Notes under the pieces: generated by a model
Databases searched by the model: none
What the model saw: the letters and a program-made list of their open reading frames with translations, nothing else
What the model was told of the DNA's origin: nothing
Made by a program: the position numbers and the translations under genes
Shown: piece by piece, positions 34,169 through 44,300 of the stretch
How the letters are laid out: each line of letters begins with the position of its first letter
Position numbering within the stretch: position 1 is the first letter of the stretch
Source: Clostridia bacterium
Lineage (GTDB): Bacteria > Bacillota > Clostridia > UMGS1840
DNA length: 50,435 nucleotides
NCBI GenBank assembly: GCA_017625695.1
Contig: JAGAKI010000037.1
Span: 1 to 50,435 of the forward strand
Direction: 5' to 3'

Positions 34169-35020
34169 TTGCGGTTGCATCACAGCGTGAAATATCCGAA
34201 AGTCTCCCAGAGTATTATGGTAATCTCTTTAAAGACCCTGTTGGGGCGTTTCGCTGCCGGAATTTGTGTGTTGGCAGCCATCACTGCACTGTTTACAAAA
34301 GCTGTTCCCATAGCACAAAATACCGCCGCATTCAAAACCGACTGGGGATTAAGTTATCAGGAAAACGGCAATCCTCCTGCAGGGAACCGAAGTCAGGCAG
34401 AACTTTCAAAATACGATGCCTATTACTTAGGAAACCAAGAAGAAAAAGTATTATATCTGACCTTTGATGCAGGCTTTGAGGCTGGTTACACACCTCAGAT
34501 TTTAGAAACTCTGAAACAGCATCAGGTCCCCGCAGCATTCTTCCTGGTCGGAAACTATTTAGACACCAAACCGGAGCTGGTCAAGCAAATGGCTGCCGAC
34601 GGTCACCTGGTGGCAAATCACACAAATCACCATCCGGATATGTCCAAAATTTCTGATTTGGAAAATTTCCAAAAAGAACTTTCCGATTTAGAAGAAAAAT
34701 ACAAAACAATTACCGGTCAGGAAATGAAAAAATTCTACCGTCCGCCCCAGGGAAAATTCAACGAGCAAAACTTAACCCAGGCAAAAAATTTAGGATATAA
34801 AACCGTGTTCTGGAGTCTGGCATATGTGGATTGGTATCAGGATAAGCAGCCCACACGGGAGCAGGCATTGGAAAAACTTCTGCCCCGTACCCACAACGGT
34901 GCCATCATTCTGCTTCACTCCACCTCAAAAACCAATGCCGAAATTCTGGGTGAACTCCTCACAAAATGGAAAGAAATGGGATATCGGTTTGGCACATTGG
35001 AACAGCTTTGTCAATCATAA
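34169..35020 (+). CDS. PdaA-like polysaccharide deacetylase (283 aa)
   Basis: A single N-terminal membrane helix (about 24-45) anchors a NodB domain at 90-275: VLYLTFDAGFEAGYTPQIL holds the first metal Asp in a TFDAG variant of TFDDG, HLVANHTNHHPDM the two His, FYRPPQGKFNEQNL motif 3 and GAIILLHS motif 5. The TFDAG/TFDNG form and length fit the PdaA group, which makes the muramic-delta-lactam of spore cortex. The start I choose is TTG at 34169, 12 nt after AAAGGAGG; it lies inside a 9-bp hairpin. An ATG at 34217 lacks an SD and would also preserve the domain. Confidence 0.85.
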   Translation: MRLHHSVKYPKVSQSIMVISLKTLLGRFAAGICVLAAITALFTKAVPIAQNTAAFKTDWGLSYQENGNPPAGNRSQAELSKYDAYYLGNQEEKVLYLTFDAGFEAGYTPQILETLKQHQVPAAFFLVGNYLDTKPELVKQMAADGHLVANHTNHHPDMSKISDLENFQKELSDLEEKYKTITGQEMKKFYRPPQGKFNEQNLTQAKNLGYKTVFWSLAYVDWYQDKQPTREQALEKLLPRTHNGAIILLHSTSKTNAEILGELLTKWKEMGYRFGTLEQLCQS

Positions 35021-35060
35021 CAAAAAATTCTCTCCGGACACCCGGAGAGAATTTTTTGTT
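35019..35060. terminator. bidirectional terminator, pdaA-like / LRR gene
   Basis: Perfect 19-bp arms (35019-35037, 35042-35060) with an ACAC loop and A6/T6 in the stem. It overlaps the pdaA-like stop codon and stands 17 nt from the LRR stop. Confidence 0.9.
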
Positions 35061-35076
35061 ATAAATGTCTCGATTC

Positions 35077-36132
35077 TTAATTGGATGAATCAATGGCATC
35101 CACCGGAAGCATCAACGGTTTTAAAGTAGAAAAACCGTCATATAACATCACTTTCACCCGATCATACCCGGTAAAATCACCGGGGATATCATATCGCTGT
35201 TCAGCGGTAGTCATCACACCGTCCACATATTCCAGAGTATCTCCGCTATAGCAAGCGACTACAATCTGACTGCCTGCGGGAGCATTGTAAACAGACACCA
35301 AAAGACTGTCATCATAAATTCTTGCTCCCATTTCGATGGGATACCAAACAGCATATAAGGTCATTCCGCCGTCAGGCAACACAATCGTCTCACCGGGCTG
35401 ATAGGTTGCCGTCCAACTGTTTTGATCGGTTCCCCACCCTTTGAACAGATATCCGAAACGAGTGGGAATCTGAGTGGAAATTTCCACTTCGCCCTCAGTG
35501 TTCACGGTTTCGGGAGCATTTTCACCACCGTTGGCATCGTAAGCCAATCGGGTCACAAAATGAATGGTAGCATTTAAGAGTGCATCATTATCATCTCCGA
35601 TAAACACTTCGTCCCATTCTGCCTTGGTACCGCTGTAAAATACATCTGTCAAAGCATTACAATCCTTAAAAGCACCTTCACCGATGACCGTGGTGTTGGT
35701 AGTCAGAGAAATGGTTGTTAAATTATCACAATCGGCAAATGCACGATAACCAATCGCATCCATATGGTCAGGAAGCTCCAACCGAACCAAACTGTCACAA
35801 TTATGAAATGCCAACGACGGTATCAAAGTCAGATTTTTACCCCAACGAATGGTTTCAATTCCGGTACACAACGAAAAAGCACCGGTTCCAACAGTTGTTA
35901 CACTATCGGGAATGATAAGCTCACGAATGGAACTGCATCCTAAAAAGGCACAATAACCGATATCAGTTGCATCTTTCATCAGCGGAAGTTCAGTTAAGCT
36001 GCTGCAGCCGGCAAATGCCTGTGTACCAATCGAAGTAGCAGAATCCGGAATTTCTATGGTTTCCAAAGCAGTGCAATCCGTAAATGCACCAATGACAGTA
36101 CACGTTTCCAATTTCGATTCATAAATTATCAT
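35077..36132 (-). CDS. BspA-type leucine-rich-repeat protein without signal peptide (351 aa)
   Basis: Six LRR_5 (BspA-type) repeats fill residues 10-170, with the pattern GAFxxCxxLxxIxIPDSVTxIG. A Listeria-Bacteroides (Flg_new/InlB B-type) repeat follows at about 190-260 (AYDANGGENAPETV ... GYLFKGWGTD ... TLYAVW), and a 75-residue C-terminal domain ends it. Such proteins are normally secreted, yet this one begins MIIYESKLETC inside what looks like an incomplete first repeat. The ATG at 36132 follows AGAGAGG with no spacing, and an in-frame stop lies about 39 nt upstream with no better start. It may be a 5'-truncated gene read by coupling from the gene ending 13 nt upstream. Confidence 0.75.
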   Translation of the reverse strand: MIIYESKLETCTVIGAFTDCTALETIEIPDSATSIGTQAFAGCSSLTELPLMKDATDIGYCAFLGCSSIRELIIPDSVTTVGTGAFSLCTGIETIRWGKNLTLIPSLAFHNCDSLVRLELPDHMDAIGYRAFADCDNLTTISLTTNTTVIGEGAFKDCNALTDVFYSGTKAEWDEVFIGDDNDALLNATIHFVTRLAYDANGGENAPETVNTEGEVEISTQIPTRFGYLFKGWGTDQNSWTATYQPGETIVLPDGGMTLYAVWYPIEMGARIYDDSLLVSVYNAPAGSQIVVACYSGDTLEYVDGVMTTAEQRYDIPGDFTGYDRVKVMLYDGFSTLKPLMLPVDAIDSSN

Positions 36133-36145
36133 CCTCTCTTTCGTA

Positions 36146-37420
36146 TTACAGCAATCCGCTTTTTTTCACTTCTTCCACAGCCAGCATCAATCCTGCTTTT
36201 CCATACCCGTAGGATAAGGAACCTTGCATAAAGGCAGTATAGGGCGGTTTGATGGGTGCATCGGCAGAAAGCTCAATAGAAGCCCCTTGCACAAAAGCAC
36301 CTGCCGCCATAATCACCTGATCCTGATATCCCGGCATATCCCAGGGTTCGGGAGATACAAAAGAATCTACAGGTGCACCTTTCTGAATCCCTTTACAGAA
36401 AGAAATGACCCCTTCAGGTTTTAGAAAATCAATTGCCTGAATGATACAATTTCTGGTTTCCTCCGGCTGTGGTGTGACGGGAAATCCCAAATCTTTAAAA
36501 ATCTGTGCACAAAGTGCGGCAGTTTTTAATGCCTGACACACCACAAAAGGAGCAAAATACAACCCCTGAATCATAGAACGGGTTAATCCTAAGGAAGCTC
36601 CCACTTCTTTTCCCAAACCGGGAGATGTCAGTCTCATGGCACAAAGTTCGATATATTCTTTTTTTCCTGCTATGTAGCCCCCGGTTAATGCAAGTCCACC
36701 ACCGGGATTTTTAATGAGAGAACCGCAAATCAGATCCGCCCCGTATTTTGTTGGCTCTGTAGTATTGACGAATTCTCCGTAACAGTTATCCACAATCACG
36801 ATGATATTGGGGTTAATCCCCTTTACTACCTCAATGATGTCTCCGATTTCTTCGGAGGACAAAGACACCCGGCTTTCATAGCCTTTGGAACGCTGTATCA
36901 GCACTGCTTTGGTAGTAGCGGGAACCCCTGCTTTGATCGCTTTTAAATCGGGGGCACCGTCTTTTAAGGGAATCTCCCCGTAAGACACACCGAACTCTTT
37001 TAAAGAGCCAGAATTTTCGCCACGAATACCAATCACTTCTTCTAAGGTATCATAAGGACGTCCTGTTACAGAAATCAAAGTATCTCCCGGCCGAAGTACA
37101 CCAAAAAATGCGGTAGTCAGAGCGTGAGTCCCGGAAATAATGGTATGCCGGACCAGAGCATCCTCACACTCAAAAATTTCAGCATATAAACGGTCCAACG
37201 TATCTCTGCCATGGTCATCGTAGCCATACCCGGTGGAAAAATTAAAGTGGGTATCGGAAATCCGACATTCAGAAAATGCCTTGAGTACTCTTGCCTGATT
37301 ATAATGAGAAATTTCTTCCAACCGTTCAAACACCGGAGCAAGTTTTTTTTCGCTTGCCTCCACTAAAGAAACGGTTTCTTCGGAAACCCCTAAAAGTGTT
37401 GCAAAATCCATATTGTTCAT
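36146..37420 (-). CDS. methionine gamma-lyase-family PLP protein (YnbB type, 424 aa)
   Basis: A Cys/Met-metabolism-type PLP enzyme of the family once labelled aluminium resistance protein. SGTHALTTAFFGVLRPGDTL is the cofactor phosphate region, IVIVDNCYGEFV contains the PLP Asp, and LICGSLIKNPGGGLA the Schiff-base Lys. Family members are close to cystathionine lyases, but the real substrate is unclear. The ATG at 37420 (MNNMDFATL) is 12 nt after GAGGG; an ATG at 37411 is also possible. The gene has a consensus promoter (37513-37541) and about an 85-nt leader. Confidence 0.88.
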   Translation of the reverse strand: MNNMDFATLLGVSEETVSLVEASEKKLAPVFERLEEISHYNQARVLKAFSECRISDTHFNFSTGYGYDDHGRDTLDRLYAEIFECEDALVRHTIISGTHALTTAFFGVLRPGDTLISVTGRPYDTLEEVIGIRGENSGSLKEFGVSYGEIPLKDGAPDLKAIKAGVPATTKAVLIQRSKGYESRVSLSSEEIGDIIEVVKGINPNIIVIVDNCYGEFVNTTEPTKYGADLICGSLIKNPGGGLALTGGYIAGKKEYIELCAMRLTSPGLGKEVGASLGLTRSMIQGLYFAPFVVCQALKTAALCAQIFKDLGFPVTPQPEETRNCIIQAIDFLKPEGVISFCKGIQKGAPVDSFVSPEPWDMPGYQDQVIMAAGAFVQGASIELSADAPIKPPYTAFMQGSLSYGYGKAGLMLAVEEVKKSGLL

Positions 37421-37512
37421 TGCTGTTGATATCCCTCTTTTACTAAAATCATTATTATCCTGGTCGGATCGTACAAAATAGTTTTCCCACAGAAAAACCA
37501 TTCTTATTTTTT

Positions 37513-37541
37513 ATTATACCTCTTTGAGAAAACATTGTCAA
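37513..37541 (-). promoter_or_regulatory. consensus promoter of the YnbB-type gene
   Basis: On the minus strand TTGACA (37536-37541), 17-nt spacer, TATAAT (37513-37518): a full match to consensus. Confidence 0.82.
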
Positions 37542-37677
37542 TGAATTTTGTGGTTTTTTTCAGATTCTTCCTGCTGCTGTATTTTTCACCAAAAAGCACA
37601 AAAAAGGAGGTTCAACGACAAACAAATTGCTCAATTATGAGAAAATGTTAAAAAATAGTAATTTTTTTGAAAAAGGC

Positions 37678-37705
37678 TTGAATTTTTCAAAATATGTGTT
37701 ATAAT
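37678..37705 (+). promoter_or_regulatory. promoter of tig-clpP-clpX
   Basis: TTGAAT (37678-37683), 16-nt spacer, TATAAT (37700-37705) preceded by TGT, forming an extended -10. No CIRCE or CtsR operator was recognised upstream. Confidence 0.75.
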
Positions 37706-37753
37706 GTATAAATGTTATAATTGTTTAAAAGCAAATTTGGAGGAAACGAAACA

Positions 37754-39253
37754 ATGAGTATCAAAATCAAAGATTTAGGCAAAAATCAGGTTGAATTTTC
37801 CGTAAAAGTAAACGCAGAAACATTCAACGATGGCATCGAAAAAGCGTACAGAAAAAATGTGAAGAGTATTACCCTTCCCGGTTTCCGTAAAGGAAAAGCA
37901 CCTAAGAATATGATTGAAAAAATGTACGGAGAAGGTATTTTCTTTGACGATGCTGTAAACTCCATCCTGCCCGAATTATACGAAGAAGCAATTAAAGAGG
38001 CTGCACTGGACGTTGTTTCTCAGCCGGAGGTTGATATCCCCGAAATTTCTAAAGAAAATGGTTTTACCGCTGTATTCAAAGTATTTGTAAGACCTGTGGT
38101 AACTGTTGAAAACTACAAAGGTATCACTGCAAAAAAAGTTGTCTATACTGTAAAAGATGAAGCAGTTGACGCTGAAATCGAAAGAATCAGAGAAAGAAAT
38201 TCCAGAATTGTTCCTGTAGAAGACAGAGGCATCCAGAACGGTGATATTGCAAATATTGATTTTGAAGGGTTTGTTGACGGTGTTGCATTCCCCGGCGGAA
38301 AAGGCGATGCATTTGATTTAACCATCGGAAGCGGTCAGTTCATTCCCGGTTTTGAAGAACAGTTAATCGGAAGCGGTACCAATGATGACGTTTTGGTAAA
38401 AGTAACTTTCCCCGAAGAATATCATGCAGAAGAATTAAAAGGTAAAGCTGCTGAATTTAAAGTAAAAATCAACAAAGTTACTACCAAAGAACTGCCCGAC
38501 GCTGATGACGAACTGGCAAAAGACGTTTCCGAATTTGATACCTTAGCAGAATTTAAAGCTGATATCAAAGCAAAAATGGAAAAACAGCTGTCTGAACGTG
38601 CTGACATCCAGTTTGAAAACGAAGTGGTAGACCAGATTGCAAAGAGCGTGGAAATCGACATTCCCCAGTCTATGATCGACGAAAGAGTCAATATGCTGGC
38701 AAGAGATTTCGACAATGGCTTAATGCAGCAGGGTATCAACCGTGAAATGTATCTGAAATATACCGGTATGGACGAACAGACTTACTTAGGTCAGTTCAAA
38801 CAGAATGCTGAAATTCAGGTAAAATCTATGTTAGTATTAGAAGCTGTTGCACGTCAGGAAGCAATCGAAGCAACTGATGCTGATTTAGACGAAGAAAAAA
38901 CGAAACTGAGCGAACATTACGGTATCGAAAAAGAAAAAATTTCCAACTTCGTGCCGGATGAAGACCTGAAAAAAGATATCATTATCAGAAAAGCAGTTGA
39001 CTTTGTAAGAGACAATGCAGTTTGTCAGGAAATTTCTGAAGAAGAAGCAAAAGCGGAAGCGGAAGCAAAAACAGAAAAGAAACCTGCAGCAAAGAAAACT
39101 ACTACCAAAAAAACCACTACCAAAAAAGCGGACGGCGAAGAAACTCCCAAGAAAACCACCGCAAAGAAAACTACTGCAAAGAAAACAGATACTGATGCAG
39201 CCGAAGCTCCGAAAAAAACTACCAGAAAGAAAAAAACCGAGGATGCTCAGTAA
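37754..39253 (+). CDS. tig: trigger factor with a lysine-rich C-terminal tail (499 aa)
   Basis: The ribosome-binding domain contains the GFRKGKAP loop (about 44-51), the FKBP-type isomerase domain lies at about 150-240 (GDIANIDFEGFVDGVAFPGGKGDAFDLTIGSGQFIPGFEEQLIG), and the helical chaperone domain at 250-430. A typical trigger factor ends there; this one continues for about 65 residues of KKTT, AKK and TTKK blocks rich in Lys, Ala and Thr, resembling histone H1 tails. The chosen ATG (37754) has GGAGG upstream. It begins the tig-clpP-clpX block: co-translational folding followed by proteolysis. Confidence 0.95.
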   Translation: MSIKIKDLGKNQVEFSVKVNAETFNDGIEKAYRKNVKSITLPGFRKGKAPKNMIEKMYGEGIFFDDAVNSILPELYEEAIKEAALDVVSQPEVDIPEISKENGFTAVFKVFVRPVVTVENYKGITAKKVVYTVKDEAVDAEIERIRERNSRIVPVEDRGIQNGDIANIDFEGFVDGVAFPGGKGDAFDLTIGSGQFIPGFEEQLIGSGTNDDVLVKVTFPEEYHAEELKGKAAEFKVKINKVTTKELPDADDELAKDVSEFDTLAEFKADIKAKMEKQLSERADIQFENEVVDQIAKSVEIDIPQSMIDERVNMLARDFDNGLMQQGINREMYLKYTGMDEQTYLGQFKQNAEIQVKSMLVLEAVARQEAIEATDADLDEEKTKLSEHYGIEKEKISNFVPDEDLKKDIIIRKAVDFVRDNAVCQEISEEEAKAEAEAKTEKKPAAKKTTTKKTTTKKADGEETPKKTTAKKTTAKKTDTDAAEAPKKTTRKKKTEDAQ

Positions 39254-39278
39254 GTAACCGAAAGGATTTGACTAAGAC

Positions 39279-39860
39279 ATGAGTTTAGTTCCCTATGTTG
39301 TTGAACAAACCAGTCGGGGTGAAAGAACCTATGACATTTTTTCCCGACTGTTAAAAGACAGAATCATTTTTCTGGCAGATGAAGTTAACGATGCCACTGC
39401 AAGTTTAGTGGTAGCCCAGTTGTTGTTCTTAGAAGCGGAAGACCCGGACAAAGACATTCAACTCTACATCAACAGTCCCGGAGGCTCCATCACTGCAGGA
39501 ATGGCAATTTATGACACCATGCAGTATGTGAAACCTGATGTTTCCACTATTTGTATCGGTATGGCAGCTTCTATGGGTGCATTTCTTCTGAGTGCAGGTA
39601 CTCCCGGAAAACGACTGGCTCTGCCCAACTCTGAAATTATGATTCATCAGCCCTTGGGCGGGATGCAGGGTCAGGCAACCGATATTAAAATTCATGCAGA
39701 CCGGATTTTAAAAATGAAAGACCACTTAAATCAGATTTTAAGCGAAAGAACCGGTCAACCTCTGGAAGTGATTCAAAAAGATACCGAACGTGATAACTTT
39801 ATGTCAGCTACCGAAGCGAAAGCCTACGGTCTGATTGACAAAGTCATCGAAAAAAGATAA
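39279..39860 (+). CDS. clpP: ATP-dependent Clp protease proteolytic subunit
   Basis: 193 residues, standard length. Catalytic triad Ser-98 (GMAASMGAF), His-123 (MIHQPLGG) and Asp-172 (ERDNFM) are present, together with the handle-region [16 protein letters not shown] and the N-terminal [26 protein letters not shown]. It forms the tetradecameric barrel used with ClpX. The gene starts 25 nt after tig; AAAGGA lies about 13 nt before ATG, a slightly long spacing. Confidence 0.98.
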   Translation: MSLVPYVVEQTSRGERTYDIFSRLLKDRIIFLADEVNDATASLVVAQLLFLEAEDPDKDIQLYINSPGGSITAGMAIYDTMQYVKPDVSTICIGMAASMGAFLLSAGTPGKRLALPNSEIMIHQPLGGMQGQATDIKIHADRILKMKDHLNQILSERTGQPLEVIQKDTERDNFMSATEAKAYGLIDKVIEKR

Positions 39861-39900
39861 CAACAAAATGGCGTGACGGTTTCGTTACGCCATTGTTGTT
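39859..39900 (+). other. clpP-clpX intercistronic hairpin
   Basis: Arms 39859-39878 and 39883-39900 pair over 18 bp with one G-U and a two-base bulge, around a GTTT loop. It begins within the clpP stop codon. No T run follows, so partial termination or mRNA stabilisation is more likely than full termination. Confidence 0.6.
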
Positions 39901-39949
39901 CCGAAAAAACACTTCCCCATCGAAAAGAACACAGGAAGGCAGTGATATT

Positions 39950-41200
39950 ATGGCAAACAGAAGAGATGAAGACCAGCAGTTTTGTTACTTCTGCGGAAAA
40001 TCCACCAGCGAAGTGGAGCAGATTGTAACCGGTGGTGCAGCAAACATCTGTGACGAATGTATTATCAGTTGTTATGAACTGATTACCGGAACCAGTACTC
40101 ACCATACAAAAAAGAAATCTTCCGAAGAACCCGAAGATTTTGTAATGTTAAAGCCAAAAGAAATCAAAGCAAAGCTGGATGAATATGTCATCGGTCAGGA
40201 AAAAGCAAAAGTTGCCCTTTCCGTAGCGGTGTACAATCATTATAAAAGAGTCAACAAACCTCGGGCGCAAGATGATGATACTGAACTGAAGAAAAGCAAT
40301 GTTCTTTTGTTGGGACCCACCGGTTCCGGAAAAACTCTTTTGGCACAAACCTTGGCAAAAATTTTAAATGTGCCATTTGCAATTACTGACGCTACTACTT
40401 TAACCGAAGCAGGTTATGTAGGTGAAGATGTAGAAAATATCTTACTCCGCTTAATTCAGGCAGCGGATTTTGATATTGAAAAGGCACAAAAAGGTATCAT
40501 CTACATTGACGAAATCGATAAAATCGCAAGAAAATCGGAAAATCCGTCCATCACCCGTGATGTAAGCGGTGAAGGAGTTCAACAGGCACTCCTCAAAATT
40601 ATTGAAGGTACTGTGGCAAACGTTCCTCCTCAAGGCGGGCGAAAACATCCGCATCAGGAGTTTTTATCCATTGATACCTCAAACATTCTCTTTATCTGTG
40701 GCGGTGCTTTTGACGGGATAGAAAAAATCATTGAAAAAAGAAGCAAAGAAACCACCCTCGGCTTCACCGCTCAGATTCAGTCAAAAAAAGAAACTTCAAA
40801 ATCCAAGCTTCTGGCTGATATCACCCCTCAGGATTTACTAAAATACGGCTTAATTCCTGAATTTGCAGGCAGACTGCCTGTGATAGTGGCTTTGGAGGAA
40901 TTGTCCAAAGAAGCAATGCTCAGAGTCCTGTTGGAACCTAAAAACTCTGTCATCAAACAGTATCAGAAGCTGATGCAATATGACGGTGTAGCGTTAGAAT
41001 TTGAGCCGGAAGCACTGGATGCTATCGTAGAAAAAGCGTTAGAACGAAATACCGGTGCCCGTGGACTTCGCTCCATTGTGGAAGGTGCTTTGATGAATAT
41101 TATGTACGAGACCCCATCGGATACTTCAATCGAAAAAGTAATTATCACAAAAGATTGTATTGAAAATGATACTCCCCCAAAAGTAATGAAAACTGCATAG
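39950..41200 (+). CDS. clpX: Clp protease ATP-binding subunit ClpX
   Basis: 416 residues. N-terminal zinc-binding domain with Cys 12, 15, 34 and 37 (FCYFCGKS ... ICDECI), Walker [19 protein letters not shown], Walker [14 protein letters not shown], and the ClpP-docking loop region (LGFTAQIQ in place of the usual LGFGA) are visible. The C-terminal small domain has [21 protein letters not shown]. It unfolds substrates for ClpP. The ATG at 39950 has AGGAAGG upstream. A strong terminator follows directly. Confidence 0.98.
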   Translation: MANRRDEDQQFCYFCGKSTSEVEQIVTGGAANICDECIISCYELITGTSTHHTKKKSSEEPEDFVMLKPKEIKAKLDEYVIGQEKAKVALSVAVYNHYKRVNKPRAQDDDTELKKSNVLLLGPTGSGKTLLAQTLAKILNVPFAITDATTLTEAGYVGEDVENILLRLIQAADFDIEKAQKGIIYIDEIDKIARKSENPSITRDVSGEGVQQALLKIIEGTVANVPPQGGRKHPHQEFLSIDTSNILFICGGAFDGIEKIIEKRSKETTLGFTAQIQSKKETSKSKLLADITPQDLLKYGLIPEFAGRLPVIVALEELSKEAMLRVLLEPKNSVIKQYQKLMQYDGVALEFEPEALDAIVEKALERNTGARGLRSIVEGALMNIMYETPSDTSIEKVIITKDCIENDTPPKVMKTA

Positions 41201-41201
41201 C

Positions 41202-41241
41202 AAAAAAGGAACTGTAAAAATGTTTTTACAGTTCCTTTTTT
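41202..41241 (+). terminator. terminator of tig-clpP-clpX
   Basis: Perfect 19-bp arms (41202-41220, 41223-41241); the inner A5-TG-T5 gives a flexible loop and the stem ends in T6. Confidence 0.92.
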
Positions 41242-41245
41242 ATCC

Positions 41246-41296
41246 AACAGAAAAGCACCGTTGAGTTCCAGACAACTAAAACGATGCTTTTCTGTT
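41246..41296. repeat. second inverted repeat between clpX and the beta-helix gene
   Basis: 17-nt arms (41246-41262, 41280-41296) with one mismatch and a 17-nt loop. No T run follows on either strand. It lies 40 nt downstream of the minus-strand gene's stop and may protect or terminate its mRNA. Confidence 0.6.
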
Positions 41297-41335
41297 ATAA
41301 AGTGGAATTATAAGGATTTTGTTTCTAAAAGCAAC

Positions 41336-44300
41336 TTATTTGCCATATTGATTCATAAGTTCATCCTGAGTAATCACAAGGCCCTCATCGTAATCAGAAG
41401 AAGTAGGAAGTGCGGAACCATTATCAAATTTAAATCCGCCAATCATCCAGTCCATACCCTGAACGGTGATACGGAAGGTGTGTGTGCCTGCGGTAAGATT
41501 GTAACTTCCAACAGTGTAGTCTACCAAAGACCAACCCGTACGGGGAATGGAGAAAGCAGACTTGATCGTATTACCATCTAAATCTAACTTTGCAGTACAT
41601 GCAGGATCGCTTGAGGTGTTACCATCGCTGGCACGTAAGTACAAGGTATAGTCGTCGGTAGTAGGAACATAGAAATCAAATTCCAACCATTCGCCGGGTT
41701 TGGTATCCCCTACTTCCCCACCGGGATATACAGAGGGGTTTGAGTGGCTGATTTCATTAAATCTGTCATATTCTTTTGCAATAATCCAACGGTTGATATC
41801 TAAAATCTCTTCGCTGGTGAATACAATTTCCGGAGCACGTTCGTAAGCTAAAATTCTCCATTCGGGCTGTTCTACCTCGGTCAGAAGATGTTGGTACGCA
41901 TCCTGCACCCCTGCTTCATTCATAATAGTTACTGCAGCAGCAGGCCAATTGCCGTCGGTCACTCTGACAGTACCGGTTTCGGTACAAACAGAATCATCGC
42001 AGGAATCGTTTGTAGTATCAGTATAGTTATTGGTTGCCACACATTCGCTGATATTAACACCGCTTCTTGCATAAATCATCGCATCAGAGCCGGTCACCAC
42101 GTTATTTGCCATGGTAATCGCTTCGGTACCTTCATCTAAATAAATACCGCCACGGTAATCCCCTGCATCAATTAAATAGTTATTGGAAATGTGAGTATTT
42201 TCCATACGGCTTAAGGTGTAGATATGTGCACCGTCTTCGGTTTTATGGGTGACATTTTCAATGCGGTTATGCGTGATGGAAATATCCCTGCAATCTGACA
42301 CATCAGCACCCCATCCCCAACCGACAGAAATACCCGTATAGGGCACATCTTTAATATCATTATGATGAGCATTGATTGCTTTTGCATAATAAATGGAGAT
42401 TGCCGGGCATCCTGTGTATTCATTGGCAACGCGACGAATCACGTTGTTTGCCACTTCCACATTGGTCACACGGCCGTGACCGCTGGGTAAAGAATTGGTA
42501 TGCAGGAAGTGTCCCAATACCAATGCAGTACCGGAAATATCACGGAAAATGTTTCCTACTACTGCAGAATTGGTCACATCATTATCCATGCTGAGACCGT
42601 TGGAACCAAGACAAGCAAAATCGCAGTTTTTAATGGTGATGGAATCTGCATAATTTACTGTAATCTGTCCCGGGAATAAACGGTCGGTATATCCAACAGC
42701 AGAGGTGCTGTAACAATACCACTCGTTGTCTGCCTGATTAAATTTCGCTCCGTTTTGAGACATTTCATTGAAAGCGCTGTATTTGAAGGTTAAGTTATTA
42801 AGCTCAATATTGGATGCTTTATTGGAGGTGGAATCGCCACCTAAATAGAGCATTTTTTCGGTGGTACCTGCATAAACCTCTGCGGTGGTCATATTCTCTT
42901 CTTCGTAGGGATAATAGTACATTTTCTTAGCAGTTTTATCAAAATAGAACTCACCGGGTTCGTCCAGCAATTCCAACGCATTTTCAATAAAGAACTGTCT
43001 TCCCGTTCCGATTTTTAAATGCTCATAACCCTGGGTGGTATGGGTTGCCCACTGGGGCTGCTGCATTTCAAATACGGTGGTAACACGTCCACGGGTAATT
43101 TTATTGACGGGAGTTCTGGATAAGGTCCAGAGAATCGGCCAGCAAACCATCACATCTTCCGGATTGGTGGTAATTTGCGGGAAGTTGGTGTTGGAAATTT
43201 TAAAACCGTCAGAAGCGTAAGAGCTACCGGTTTTATTGTATAACGCAGTAGGTTGATATAAGTAACGGCTTCTTGCTAAGGTTGCAGGATTGTCGTTAAC
43301 ATACAACGTTCTGGTTGCGGTAATGTCGGAAGCATCTGCCACCCAGATGGGAGAATCGGTCTGTTGCTGCCAGCCGTCTACCTTGGTACCTGCATTAAAT
43401 ACAGGAGGATTGTTAATATCGTCCCCTTTGTAAATGACTTTATATCCGTTCTGACCGCTGACACTTTCATCGATGGTCATCATAGAGGTAACGGGATATT
43501 CTCCCCCTGCAAAATGAACCACAATGTCGTCTGTCATATCGGGAGCGATTTCGGCAACCAGTTCGTTTGCTCTTGCAAGTGTTTTTACGGGAGCGTTCTT
43601 GCTACCGTCGTTACTGTCGTTCCCATTGGATGCAACATAAATATCGGAATATACGGAAAGCTCCGGATTCTCCGCTTCTAATGCAACTCCGGTATAGGGA
43701 GTTAAATTGGTATCTACAATAAAGGTTTTCAGGTTGGTGAAAGAGCCGGATAAAGAAACAGGATAGCTTTTCTTCACGCCGACAGCCTGAAGATCAGTAT
43801 CAATAGGAGTCAGATTGATGTTGGCCAGATGGTTGTACGTGTCATAATCTGCTAAAATCAACCAAAGAGTATCCACACAATGATCCAGCTTTAAGAAATC
43901 CACGCTTGCAGAAGCAGTATCTGCATTGATGGTTAAATTGCTGACAACAGTAGCTTCCGTTTCAGTGGGAACAGCACAATCTTCCAAGGTGGGAATAATG
44001 CCTTCATCATAGGTAATATAGGAAGCTTTGATTTCATAGGTTAAAATTTCACAACCCGCTTTTCCAACATTCTGTAAGTAAATGGAGGTAGTTCCCTCTT
44101 CTAAATATACAAACAGATAATCCCCATTGGAATCAAACCGATAAAACTGCTCGGTGGTATCCACCGGAAGGTCTGCCTTATATCCACCGGCAAAAGTACG
44201 AAGAACGGTTTGTCCGCTCATAGTTTTTGCCTGCACGTAGTAAAAACCGGTCTGGGGTACCGTTACATCAAATCTTGCCCAACCGGAAGGCTCCAACCAA

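Larger units (their letters stand above)
37421..37753. other. 333-nt divergent intergenic region
   Basis: It carries the promoters of both flanking genes (37513-37541 minus, 37678-37705 plus). Between them lies an isolated strong SD-like AAAAAGGAGG at 37601-37610 not followed by a usable ATG; a TTG frame of about 25 codons starts 16 nt later and is not convincing. Nothing else was recognised. Confidence 0.6.

Noticed and set aside
37601-37705. Small peptide gene behind the isolated SD at 37601-37610
   Set aside because: The only frame starts with TTG 16 nt away, is about 25 codons and overlaps the tig promoter; no ATG at proper distance.
39015-39257. 80-codon lysine-rich frame inside the end of tig
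   Set aside because: It is the +1-type shadow of the low-complexity trigger-factor tail, without its own SD.
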